From Naganishia liquefaciens (Eukaryota; Basidiomycota; Tremellomycetes; Filobasidiales; Filobasidiaceae): a stretch of 64,000 nt of DNA. The notes under the pieces were generated by a model. It searched no databases. It was not told the origin of the DNA and saw nothing but the letters and a program-made list of their open reading frames with translations. Below are positions 47,859 through 57,789 of the stretch, piece by piece. The first letter of the stretch is position 1, and each line of letters opens with the position of its first letter. Made by a program: the position numbers and the translations under genes. The DNA lies in the NCBI GenBank assembly GCA_013423385.1, contig BLZA01000011.1, positions 557,174-621,173 of the forward strand, in the 5' to 3' direction.

Positions 47859-48381
47859 TCATTCGGTCAAGCTTAGGCCCAGTCGCTCGTGTACATCCTT
47901 GATGGTCGCACCCGTGCGCATGGTGTACTGCGTCCAAAAGATCATCAAGCCTGCTCTAAGTTCGCCCCGTCTGGACACCTACCTGACCAATGAGAGCCTG
48001 AGCACCGTCTCTGTACCGCCAAGATCAGCATCTCCTGAACGACGAAGATGAAACCTTCAGAGGGAACTTACTTGATCTCGTTGTAGACATGCAGCAATTC
48101 GATATGATTCTGGACAACCGCTTGGGCATCCACGTCTGGTCTGAAAACGGAAATAACTCATCATCATCTCGCGGAATGGAACGGCTCGTCAACGATGACG
48201 CTCCATACCCAAGCTGCTTCAAAAGCTCTGCAATCTCCGTTTCAAGGACGTCTCGTCTCGCAGCAAGCATTGTGGCGCAACTGATCCCCGCATGGGTCTG
48301 GCAACATCGTCAGATTCGCTTTTTGACTCGCTCCCCGCACGCAGGCGCCGATGATGCACACACCTTTCTGATACTAGCCAT
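47859..48381 (-). CDS. SWI5: DNA repair protein Swi5
   Basis: Small coiled-coil partner of Sfr1 that supports Rad51/Dmc1 strand exchange. Spliced reading: MASIRK, then THAGISCATMLAARRDVLET with EIAELLKQLG, then PDVDAQAVVQNHIELLHVYN-EIK, then DGAQALIGQ, then YTMRTGATIKDVHERLGLSL-TE-stop. The block NHIELLHVYNEIKDGAQALI with the closing KDVHERLGL is the Swi5 family signature. Four introns, all GT-AG and all in frame, break this roughly 110-residue protein into five exons, so no single frame shows it. The start could instead be the internal Met at 48270 (MLAARRDVL), which is closer to the usual 80-90 residues. The next gene, the amidohydrolase, lies 171 bp downstream on the same strand. Confidence 0.85.
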
Positions 48382-48698
48382 TACGAGTACTGCGATTTTG
48401 GTGTCGAGAGGATAACAGTGGCGAAGGACGTTGATGGGCTCGGGACCCGTTGAGTCGACATCAGCGTGGCCTTTTGATGAGGAGCGCACTGGCAGTGAGC
48501 GCATCTGGAGGTGAAAGTGATCGCCCCTATCGGACCCTATTTGACTGCTTCCCTCCCTTCCCCTCCAATACAGCATGATGCCGTGTAGCTCAAATAGCTC
48601 GCTAAATTGGACATGACACGATTCCCATGCATCTCCTTCATTGTGATACAACAACTCCCTCACACTGCATAAAGCTTCCTCGAACTGTAGCGCTCTCA
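48382..48698. other. Spacer between SWI5 and the prenyltransferase gene
   Basis: 317 bp between two minus-strand genes. A 130-residue minus-strand open frame spans it but has no recognisable features and overlaps both genes. Confidence 0.45.
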
Positions 48699-50309
48699 TC
48701 ACACAGTGACGGCAGCGATTTCGTCGCGTTGCCCATTCTCCCTGTCGACAGACGCCTGCCGAAGCACATCCGCCTGTCTATGCCGCCAATACCTGTTGAA
48801 AATATCATTCGATTTGATTGTTCACTATTTCGGGTTTTGTCGAAACTCACGTCTTTCTCATAACATCCCACCGCTCCCCGAGCTCGTGGTACAGTCCTGC
48901 TGCCCTCTCGTACGAAGCCGAAGAGCTAGCATCTCCTGCTTGTTCCGCTTCGCAATCCGCTAGCCATTCTATAGCGAAGGGTACTGGAAGTGGTGTGCCT
49001 GTGTTCGTGACGGTACTAGCGTTCGGCGCGTCGCTTGAAAGTTCAGATGTCGACGAGTCCGGGATTGTTGTGAATGGCAGTATAGCCGGGAGGGATTCTG
49101 TCAGCGGTATCGCAAATCGTTTGTGAATGCTAAAGGCGAACCCTAGAGTAAGCGGATGATCTGATATGGTGTCTATCTCGACATACCCTCTCAGGTAGTT
49201 CCAAGCTGATGCATTGTGAGGGATTGTGCGAATTTGCGAAAGAGCATATCTGAAGGCCTCGTCAGCCGTCGCGGCGATACACGATCGAAATGCTTACTCG
49301 ATCTCGGCTGCAGGATTTGGTTTCACGCCTTTCCTTGCTATCACAAGATGCCAACGCCAGCTCCACGCCGAATTGTTCCTGCCATCTCCACGTCCAAGCG
49401 TTTCCATTGATTCCTGGTCAACCCTGTCAGATGGATCATGGGTCTCCTGCCTCCCAGAATCTTCCTTGTCGGTCCCACTAGGCCTTTGAAACTTGTATGT
49501 GCTGTCTAGCATGTGATTGCACCATTCCAGCTCTCGAGCCCATTCGTCCTCGGAAAATCGGTTTCCCCCTTGTGTCCCGGGCAGATTCGAGAAGTGTGAA
49601 TATAACCAGTTCAGGTAGGCCCACGTATGGTAGTTCTTGGTATCTGCCATAAGAGAATTGTGGATAAAGTCGATCTCGCGCTGTAGATCTTCCAAGCCGG
49701 GTTGCATATGGGAGATCAGGGTCAGGCGGTGATGCCTAGCGGTGGGGAGGAGCAGCTATTAGGGCAGGATCCATGGCCAGACTGCTAAAGCTCACCAGAC
49801 TTGATAACTCTTGAGATTCTCCTCTGCAAACTCGTTCATGAGCTGAAGTTCCTTCTTGAGATCTGTCTGCAACGCCAAAAGCGTGTTCATGCGGTATTGC
49901 CTGTTGTGCGATGTGGAAGAAGAATGTCTGCCTTTCCCGAAGATCCATACTCACCATACTGTATAATGCGCTGGATTCTTCCGGATAATGTCTTCTGTCA
50001 ATGCCAGTACCCGCTCGCTGTATTCTTGTTCTGCTGCGATGGCTCGAAAGTAGTCCATAGCATCGGAATCTGAGAAAAGATCAGCATAACTTTGCGACAT
50101 GATAATGCGATACGAAGAACTCACACTCTACTGAATACGCAATTGGAACCAGACCATTCTGAGCATCCTGCTGAGGCATCGGCACCACATCCTGCCATTC
50201 TGGCCGCTCGCCATATGGCATATACGATTCTTCCTCGGACTGCGCGTCCACAGAGATCTCATCAGGAAAGATACAACCATTGCGACAGCGGAGAGCTCAC
50301 CATTCTCAT
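48699..50309 (-). CDS. RAM2: Protein farnesyltransferase/geranylgeranyltransferase I alpha subunit
   Basis: Shared alpha subunit of the two CaaX prenyltransferases, which lipidate Ras- and Rho-type proteins in the cytosol. The first exon is tiny (MRM, spliced by a 61-nt intron to SEEESYMPYGERPEWQDV). Prenyltransferase alpha repeats follow: YFRAIAAEQEYSERVLALTE, KNPAHYTVWKYRMNTLLAL-type, LKSYQVWHHRL, MADTKNYHTWAYLNWLYSHF and, after a polar insert (FQRPSGTDKEDSGRQETHDP), NNSAWSWRWHLVIARKG and PHNASAWNYLRGV. The W-x-x-R and N-x-x-x-W motifs of each repeat are visible. The C-terminus, after a last intron, is TYWRHRQADVLRQASVD ... DEIAAVTV-stop, with the family's final Y-W. Six or so introns. Confidence 0.9.
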
Positions 50310-50535
50310 GGACTAATGAAGAGGCGATATGGGCTGTACGCGACGGTTAGTGTCGTGCCGTTGGTCAGCGAGATGAACTCTGACACCATTCCCCTGATAC
50401 GAAACGAACAATGCGAACGGACGAACGGATGTAAATCGGATTCTCGCGATCGGCGAAGAGCGAAGATCTGGAATCTATTGTTGTGGCTTGTTTGAGGCAT
50501 AGATACTATCCTATTGCTAAACCGCAGCATCAATT

Positions 50536-50622
50536 TGCCACGTAGTGTAGTGGTTAGCACCTTCGGTTTTGAGCCTACAACTCGACATCCGAATAACCGG
50601 GGTTCGAATCCCCGCGAGGCAT
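50536..50622 (+). tRNA. tRNA-Gln (anticodon TTG) with intron
   Basis: D-arm GTGTAGTGGTTAGCAC, anticodon stem TTCGG/CCGAA, loop TTTTGA with anticodon TTG at 50569-50571, a 15-16 nt intron one base after the anticodon, T-arm CCGGGGTTCGAATCCCCG. The acceptor stem TGCCACG/CGAGGCA has one A-A mismatch at the fifth pair; discriminator T. T-rich sequence follows (TTTGTTTT). Confidence 0.88.
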
Positions 50623-50999
50623 TTGTTTTGCAGACGTGAACCCTTTTTGCTCATCTCCGCCCTGAGAACAGTCCCCAGTCAGCAAGGCCCTTGTTCAGAA
50701 GTGTTTGCTATGGACAGGTGTTTTCGTGTTCTTGTACGGGTTCTGTGCATATGAGACCGATGCCTCCCGATTACCAATCATACAGCCCGTCTGTTCGACC
50801 AGAATCGTAACAATTCCCCTGGCAGTGGTGTTTTTTCAAAAAGAGGAATACTCCCCCCAACGACCCCGAGGACATCTGAGGATTCGATAAATGACAGAGA
50901 TATCATAAACATCCTGCATGATTCTATCGCCGTGCTCGCGAGATATCCGCTCCTGCTCCTTATAATGCCACCGGGGCTGTCCTTCTACAAACCCGCTGA
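50623..50999. other. Spacer between tRNA-Gln and CBP20 stop
   Basis: About 380 bp with no gene recognised; includes the CBP20 3' UTR. Confidence 0.45.
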
Positions 51000-51964
51000 T
51001 CACTCCTCATCTTCCTCATCCCGCTCGCCCCGCAATTGCGGTGCCTAGGTGTGGACCATCGATCAGTCTCAAACTTGACGAGAGATGCAATTGGCTTACT
51101 ATTCTCTCATCGTCATCTTCGTCCTCATCCCTTCCGCGTTTGCGGTTATCACGCTCATAGCCTTCACCAGCCGGAACATCTGCGCCCGCCATACCCAGTC
51201 CGCCTGCTTCAGAAGCATAGGTATCATAGTGTCCCTGTAAACGCCTCTCCGCTTGGCTCTGCCGCCTGAGAACATCGTGACCCCAACCTCCTCTTCCGCC
51301 GTCATATTCCTCTCGATATTCGTCTCTCACTTGTCCGCCGCTCTTGCCGCGACCGAATTGCCGTCCTTCTATGTAGCCAGGGTCAAGATCGCATCGGATC
51401 ACACGTTCATCCAATTTCGTGCCAGAAATGTACCGCATGGATGCCAATGCTTCGGAATGAAGATAGTATTCGACAAAGGCGAAACCACATGGAGTTCTGG
51501 AGGGGAGGCAGTCAGTGTTGACCACATGCTGGGGCGTTCAAGAAACCCTACTTTGTGTGTCGATCAAGACCCATAATGATTCTGAAGTATAAGTTTTAGT
51601 AACACGACGCAGGGCCAGTCTTCGACGACATACCGCTTGATACCCCCTCCCTCAATTGGGTCTGCACATTGAGAGAATACTAGAATGCACAATCAGAGTT
51701 GATGAGATAAGGTCTTGGTAAAGACAGATGAAGACTAGTGGCTAGACTTACGTTCGTAGATTTGTGCTTCCGTCGTATAGAAACTCAGGTTGCCGACATA
51801 TAGCGTTGTTGAGTTTGCGAGTTTTGCTTCCCGCTCCTCTCTGCTTTCCTGTTCGACAAGACTCAGTCAGTTTTGCAGCGATGATTTGTCGGGCCCGAAC
51901 TAACTCTGGCCTGATTGTCTTTGTAGCTGGATGGATGATCCAGACGCTCGACAACGTGAGACAT
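51000..51964 (-). CDS. CBC2: Nuclear cap-binding protein small subunit (CBP20)
   Basis: Binds the m7G cap of nascent RNA together with the large subunit CBP80. [20 protein letters not shown] is joined to [20 protein letters not shown] and [20 protein letters not shown]; the RRM then runs through [23 protein letters not shown] (RNP1) and the post-RRM block [40 protein letters not shown], which is almost invariant in the family. Aromatic residues expected to stack on the cap are present in the YKDNQ and LYVGN segments. Beyond the core the tail is Arg/Asp/Glu-rich ([18 protein letters not shown]) and ends [10 protein letters not shown]-stop, longer than in animals. Four or five introns. Confidence 0.94.
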
Positions 51965-52408
51965 GATGAGCTCCCCTTTTCTCGTTTGCGATAATCCGGA
52001 GCCGGAGTTGATTTTCCGCTGTGGGAACCGAACCCACCAGACGGTCGAGTGTGAATTATGAAACGTCCACCGGAAGTCAATCAGGATCTGTTGCACCGAT
52101 GACGGGCGCATGATATGAGCAAAGTGGGACAACCTGAACAGTCTCGCTCACAGGTCGATCGCACGCGAAAGCTGAGTCGCGGATGCAGTTGACTGATGCG
52201 GAGCAGTGCAGCGTAACAGTCGCAGGACGCAGAAATGGGCAACCTCACGTTCGTGGCATGGCGTCGACCAAAGGTGCATAGCCGCTGTACAGCCAACGTG
52301 TCCGCCGTTGGTCCTCGCCTAGGCCGTCTGGATTGCAACATCTCGCCTCAACGCGGTCGCAAGCCAATGCCCTGATCCTGTCGGTCCCGTAAGATTCATC
52401 GTCCCGCC
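51965..52408. promoter_or_regulatory. Bidirectional region CBP20 / C2-protein gene
   Basis: 444 bp between divergent starts; no repeat or extra gene seen. Confidence 0.5.
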
Positions 52409-54669
52409 ATGTCGAATCCCATCGATCCCAAACTCCTTGGAGAGCTTGCCATTGTCGTCATTCGCGCGGTTGGTGCCATGGTTGATCTTTTGCCCTTCAA
52501 TCAAGGATGCTGACTCTGTTCGTTGGGAATTGGGTAGCAACATCTATCGGACCGCAGCAAGATCGGAAAGCATCACCCATATGTCGTACTCAAATATGGC
52601 AACAATAGTGTAAAGACGCCCGTCGTCAAGAAGTGCGTTCTCAGGGGAATTCTGATCAACCTGAGCTAATGAATCCAGTAGGGGCGGGCAACATCCAACG
52701 TTCGACGCAGAGGTGCGATTCAAAATAACAGAAGATACAGAAGACATCATTACGCGGCAACCGGACAGCAGCGATAAGGATACAGTCGCCCCCAAGAAGG
52801 GCCGCAGAATGCCGAAGAACAAGTCTATGGTGCTCAGCGTGTATGCGGACGATCCCAAGGAACCGAAACTGGTTGGAGAAACAGTCGTTGATCTGACGAC
52901 AGTGTTTGAGAAGTGCGAGCACGACGGTACGCGACTCTCGAAAGCTAGTGACAGCGTTGACTGACCGTCTGGTTGCCAGATATGTTTGAACTGAAGTACA
53001 AGAATATGTTCGCCGGGGAAATTTACCTGGAAATGACATATTTTATCAATGTAAGCCGGCGCTCTGACCATTGATATTATCACTCGCTCACTGCGGCCAC
53101 ATAGGATGCACCTCCGATTCCCAAAAAGGTGCCAAAGCCTACGAGCTGGATGGACTATGGAACAGCGGGGCCTTTGCCTTCAGGCAAGTCGACCGCGTGA
53201 CGCTTGACTCTCTTCCAACGCTGACTGTGCTTGCAGTCGGTAGCTCCAACTCACGACCATATGGCAGTCAAAGCTACATGGCCACCCCGCCCGATCTATA
53301 CAAAAGCAATCCACAAAGGCGAGGCAGTCAATCCGGATCCATTTCGACTTACAATCAGGTATTGCCGCCAACAAGCGCCTATGTCCCTCCTCCGGCATTC
53401 CCCGGCAAACAGCCTCCTCCTCGAGAGCAAGTAGGATCGATTCGTCATTCCGTGACCAGTCCATCGGGTCCGCTCCCTATGGTGCCTGCACTCCCGTCTC
53501 AGCCTGCATTCCACGCCGACACATATTCCCAGCCAAATGCTAGTCATTCGCACAGGCATTCTCTGCCGGGCGCGATACCGCAACATGGCCATTGGCAAAA
53601 CGACCAGGCTTATCCTCGTCCATCGATACCTTCCACCGCGCCAGCTGTTCCGCCACAACCTCTGCCCGAGCCCTATCCTGCGTATAATCAGCACTCCCTG
53701 CCTGTGCAGTACCCAACAGATCGTCCCGGATCCGCACTATATACGCCGGCGGCTCCTCCATCATCATCTTTTCCCCGGTTGAACGAAATGGCAATGGCTT
53801 TGCCCCCTTTTCCGCCACCTCCGTTGGTCGAGCTGCCCGGTAGAACAACACCTCTGCCATCTGCTTATAGCATGCCGTCTGCCACGCCACGACCATCTAC
53901 ACTTCCGATACCAGAGTCATATCACTATCCCCCGCCAGACCCGCATGTCAACCCATATCTCCCGCAACCGAATGTTTCCGGCATGCCAGCGCCTGCAAAC
54001 AGTTTGCCATACGCTCCACCGCGGCCACCGTCGACGCACATTGCCACATATCCCCTCATTGACAATAGGCCGCCGTCATCCATGGCCACGGCGCCGCCTC
54101 CGGAGCGGCCATATTCGTCGGCCTCGGCGCACTATCCGCCGACTGTGACGTCTTCGTATCACGTCTCCTCGGCAGTGGTACCGCCCGCTCCGCTCACTGG
54201 CTCCCACTGGCCTCCAAATCCGGCGCAATACGCGCCGCCTGCAATGAATGCGAGCGCTGTTCCGGAAATTCAACCTGTCCGTGCGCACTCGCCATACACC
54301 GCTCCTGTTGGCCAGCCTTACGAGCCCCAACCATATCTGCCGGCTGGGGATCACAATGAACCGTTGGCTTACCCTCCTCCGGTATCGGCAGCGACATGGA
54401 CGACGCCGGAACCTGATACGAGGCCAGGAAGGACATATCTCCGGTCTCTTGGCGTCGGAGGCGCTCCCGTCAGTGCACCTCCAGGAGTTTCGCTGCCTTA
54501 TCCAGAGCAGAGTCGGTCCAACTATACGTCAAGTGGTCCTCCGCACGCATCTCAGCCTCCACATAATGCCAATTACGGCCATGCACCAGATCAGGCACCG
54601 ATGCCCGAAACTTCTTATCACCAGAATTACGGAGGCCAGGCGTACCAACCGACTTATAGTGCTTACTAG
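52409..54669 (+). CDS. C2-domain, proline-rich protein of the Fic1/Inn1 type
   Basis: Likely cytokinesis adaptor: Inn1 and Fic1 pair an N-terminal C2 domain with PxxP motifs that bind SH3 proteins at the contractile ring (family knowledge; function here inferred). Spliced C2 domain: MSNPIDPKLLGELAIVVIRA, KIGKHHPYVVLKYGNNSVKT, GGQHPTFDAEVRFKITED, NKSMVLSVYADDPKEPKLVG, ETVVDLTTVFEKCEHD, MFELKYKNMFAGEIYLEMTY. DAPPIPKKVPKPTSWMDYGT begins the tail, which from about 53240 to the stop is more than 450 residues rich in Pro, Tyr and Ser (YPAYNQHSLPVQYP; PPFPPPPLVELPG), with many SH3-type PxxP sites. The intron at 53184-53236 is GC-AG. Ends AYQPTYSAY-stop. Confidence 0.82.
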
Positions 54670-54755
54670 GGCCAGTGGGCAAGATGGTCTTGATTGTAAT
54701 GGCTGCCGACATAGGATTCGCTAGCAAATTGATCGGAATATCCATGTCCTATAGG

Positions 54756-55712
54756 CTAATCCCAGTCGTCCCCACTGTCGTTTCTTTGGCCCCGCCGCGC
54801 TCGCGCCATATCGTCCTTGTTGCTGCGAATAATCTTCCGACGTCCGTTCCCAGGCTCTTCGTCGCTTTCCCCATCGCTTGCTCTGGCGGGCCGGACAACC
54901 AGAGTCTCGGCCTGTGTGGTCTTTCTATAACCGGGTGGCGGCAAGACTCCTGTATAGAGGTCAGAGGGGCTCAGGCACGGGTCGCTCGACTTGCCTGAAC
55001 GCTTCAGGCGGAACTCCAAGGCGGCAGTCGTAAAGTTGTCGTCGTTTCCGAGTTCCTCAAACCCTATTAGTCTGAAGGGTCGTTAGTTTTGCTCGTGGAA
55101 ACGGCTCAGACTCACCTGTCTACCGCGTTCCCGTTGATGAACGATATCACGCAAGGAAGGACCTTGACTCCGAGGCGATGCACTAGAAAAGGTGCGTTCT
55201 CGACAGACGCTCTAAGGAACAGTGTGTTGAGGTGTCTGGACGCCAGTGCCTGTTGAGCGGTGAGAACAGGACAGACAAGTCTCGCGCGACACTTGCCTGC
55301 AAATGACGGTCCATGATGGCACATCGCTGAAAGTCGGGATGCGAAAAGTGAATGATGCAAAACTCCTCCTTGCTGTTGGCAAAGTAAGCACGGTCCCGTT
55401 GTGAGAACAGGTGACATACGAGCTTCGTTGAATCAATTCGCGCTCCTCGGAGATCTCCCGGTAGAACCCGTACCACCCATCCGTACCGCCCTGGTTTGCT
55501 ATTGTCTTGCTTCGCTCGACTTCCTCTGCCAGCTGCTGGATTCGGGCCTCGCGAAAGGCGCCCCAGTTGAACGACGAGTCGGTCTTGCCTTCGCCTTGTT
55601 CGAGCTGGTCCTCGAGGCCTTCAAAGAGCTCGCTGGAGGAGATTGAGGAGCTGCGGGATCTGGGGGAGGATGAGCATGGATGAGGGTATGGTATCCACAC
55701 GTACCGTGACAT
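54756..55712 (-). CDS. PLP1: Thioredoxin-fold phosducin-like protein (TXNDC9/Plp1)
   Basis: Cytosolic cochaperone that modulates CCT folding of actin and tubulin. Reading: MSRY..., SSSELFEGLEDQLEQGEGKT, FREARIQQLAEEVERSKTIA, WYGFYREISEERELIQ, then the thioredoxin-fold part FCIIHFSHPDFQRCAIMDRH-LQ, LASRHLNTLFLRASVENAPF-LVHRLGVKVLPCVISFINGN, IGFEELGNDDNFTTAALEFR-LKRSG and a charged tail ending QRNDSGDDWD-stop. The blocks VENAPFLVHRLGVKVLP and GFEELGNDDNFTTAALEFRL are hallmarks of the TXNDC9 branch. The CxxC redox pair is absent, as in the family. Four introns. The tail nearly abuts the 3' end of the C2-protein gene (87 bp between stops), and the start faces SEC22. Confidence 0.92.
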
Positions 55713-55964
55713 GACGAGATGAGCGGAAAAGGGGGTGGGGCAGGAACAGACAAGGACAAGGACGCCCGTTGAAAGATGAATCAATCGCGCGCGTTGGTGT
55801 TTCAGAATTCCGCGTCGCGTGGCGATCGACGAGCCGGCTACCCGGTGCGTGCGGTGGTGAGGTGACGCAGCGAGGTGGAGAGGAGGACCATTGCCCGCCT
55901 TGACCTGATCGCCCGAGTCCACCGCACTGCTTCTCCCGCCACATTACATCCCCGACCACGCAAG

Positions 55965-56847
55965 ATGGTACGCTCCACCATGATCTTTCGAGTGCCGGAT
56001 GGCTTGCCTCTGGCTGCAAGCGTCGACGACAATGGGGTAAATGTCGTGTCACCAGACTCGTCAACGTCGCTCATCCCGCCTCTCAGTCTGAACAGGAGCT
56101 TTCTGAGCCAAAACAACAGTCCAAGCTCGTCAGTAGGCGGCTGACGGAAAAGAGCGAGCCGGCATGTTCGATAGAGACGGGAAACTTTACGATTCAGTTC
56201 GTCCCTTTCGCCCGTCAATGGCTCCGCTGACGGCCCGCAGCTATCTCCTCGTCGATCAGGTCGTCTACCTCACGATATGCGACAAGTCGTATCCTCGAAA
56301 ACTAGCCTTTAGCTATCTCGACGAATTGTCCAAAGAGTTCCAGCGGTCGTACGAGAGCCAGATAGCGAGCGCCAACAGGCCGTATAGCTTTAGAGGCTTT
56401 GGTGAGTGCGAGGAGCGTGGAGCAGGACGTGGCCTGACCTCTTGCAGACACATTCATTTCCAAAACGACGCGGCTCTACGAGGACACTCGGACGGCACAG
56501 ACAGCAGCACTGGCACACGGAGCAGCCGAGACGCCTGGCGGCTCCAATCTCGACAGGATGAATGCGGAACTGCAGGACGTGACGCGGATCATGACCAAGA
56601 ACATGGAGGATTTGCTGTGGAGGGGGGATAGCTTGGATCGTAAGTTGGTGCAAGTCGCGACAAAGGTGCGCTCGTCGCTGACGCCCGCATAGGCATGTCG
56701 ACCTTGTCCACATCGCTCAGGTCCGAGTCTGCCAAGTATCGCAAAGCCGCCCGCAAAATCAACCTACAAGCCATGCTGCGCAAGTGGGCTCCCGTTGGCG
56801 GCATCGCCTTTTTCATGATCTTGTTCCTCTATTGGCGGTTCTTTTAG
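55965..56847 (+). CDS. SEC22: R-SNARE Sec22
   Basis: SNARE of ER-Golgi transport. Longin domain: MVRSTMIFRVPDGLPLAASV, QELSEPKQQSKLVSRRLTEK, SEPACSIETGNFTIQ, YLLVDQVVYLTICDKSYPRK and LAFSYLDELSKEFQRSYESQ. SNARE motif: DRMNAELQDVTRIMTKNMED then LLWRGDSLDR, with the zero-layer Arg in WRGDSLD. After the last intron MSTLSTSLRSESAKYRKAAR and a C-terminal anchor APVGGIAFFMILFLYWRFF-stop. Domain order and length (about 215 residues) are normal for Sec22. Four or so introns. Start codons of SEC22 and PLP1 are 252 bp apart. Confidence 0.94.
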
Positions 56848-57655
56848 CTTGGGCGTGTCAAGTTGTATGATTTGTCGTCGGCGGACCGCGGCTGATCGAG
56901 TTGGAGATCAAGGCCGGCCGACGGCCAGTCTTTTGCGCAACAGCGAGGAAACCTGTTCTGTTTCGCTACAGTCTTGACAAAGCAGATTGAAATGCGATAT
57001 TGTTACATGAGCCGAGAGTCATAGTCCAAAGGTCTCGATAGTCGGAAGTCATCTCTGCTGCTGGTATCGAAGATGACGAGGCTGTGAGGCTGCACACTGC
57101 ATTTACCGTTCCCAATGAGCTATTCGATGCGTTACTCGGTCGCGCGGATATAACTGATCGCGTTGATACTTGAATGTACCAGGCTCGAATCATGGGCTTC
57201 TCTGGCCGAAAGCATCGTGCGAGGGCCAGCAAGTGTGGCGGGGAATCCTGACGAGCCAGACGGACCTACGCCATCCGAGGCACGACCCTCCAGGTGTCAC
57301 CCGAATCCGACACGAGATACCGGCCTCACTCTCGCCCTTGAGCTATCAGACGTATTGGGTTCGTTCTTGGTCATGTCCACTCTAAGGCCCCCTACGATGT
57401 CGCCTCGGAGACATCACATAGCATGGATGCAGCCTGCATGCCACGCAAAAAGTGTCCTCTCCGTCGCAAACCCGAGGATGAGATGATTTGCGGCCCGTCG
57501 GTCTCACTCTCGTCGACAACCAAGGATGTGGTGTGCGATGTTCTTGTCGGGTCCCCTAAAGCCCCCTGTCTCGTGCAATGTGGCCCAAAAGAGATCCCAG
57601 GACATGGATAGGAGGCACGGAACGCAAAACTTTTGCGAGGAAAAAAACATCATCA
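56848..57655. other. Non-coding region between SEC22 and tRNA-Pro
   Basis: About 810 bp. Open frames at 57163-57486 (+) and 56966-57232 (-) have no recognised features. This marks the left edge of the accessory region. Confidence 0.45.
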
Positions 57656-57744
57656 GGCCCGGTCTGGGATTTGAACCCAGGACCCCCCGCATACGAATTG
57701 AGTAGAACCCAAAGCGGGGATCATAGCTACTAGACCAACCAGGC
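57656..57744 (-). tRNA. tRNA-Pro (anticodon TGG) with intron, second copy
   Basis: Same structure as the gene at 22210-22298: acceptor GCCTGGT/ACCGGGC, anticodon TGG, 16-nt intron one base after the anticodon, T-arm CCTGGGTTCAAATCCCAG. Exonic bases are identical; the intron differs at two positions. Downstream flank TGATGATGTTTTTTT provides a T7 terminator. On the plus strand a T9 run sits directly beside its 5' end (57746-57754). Confidence 0.95.
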
Positions 57745-57789
57745 GTTTTTTTTTGACATGTCTGAGTTATGTGTTCACCTCGTAATTGA

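Noticed and set aside
48310-48702. 130-codon minus-strand open frame between SWI5 and RAM2
   Set aside because: It overlaps the RAM2 stop and the SWI5 start, and has no recognisable sequence; the SWI5 exon chain explains the region better.
55212-55922. 236-codon minus-strand frame covering the PLP1 start and the SEC22 promoter
   Set aside because: The part upstream of 55712 is Pro/His/Arg-rich and unrelated to the TXNDC9 family; the ATG at 55712 suits the family length.
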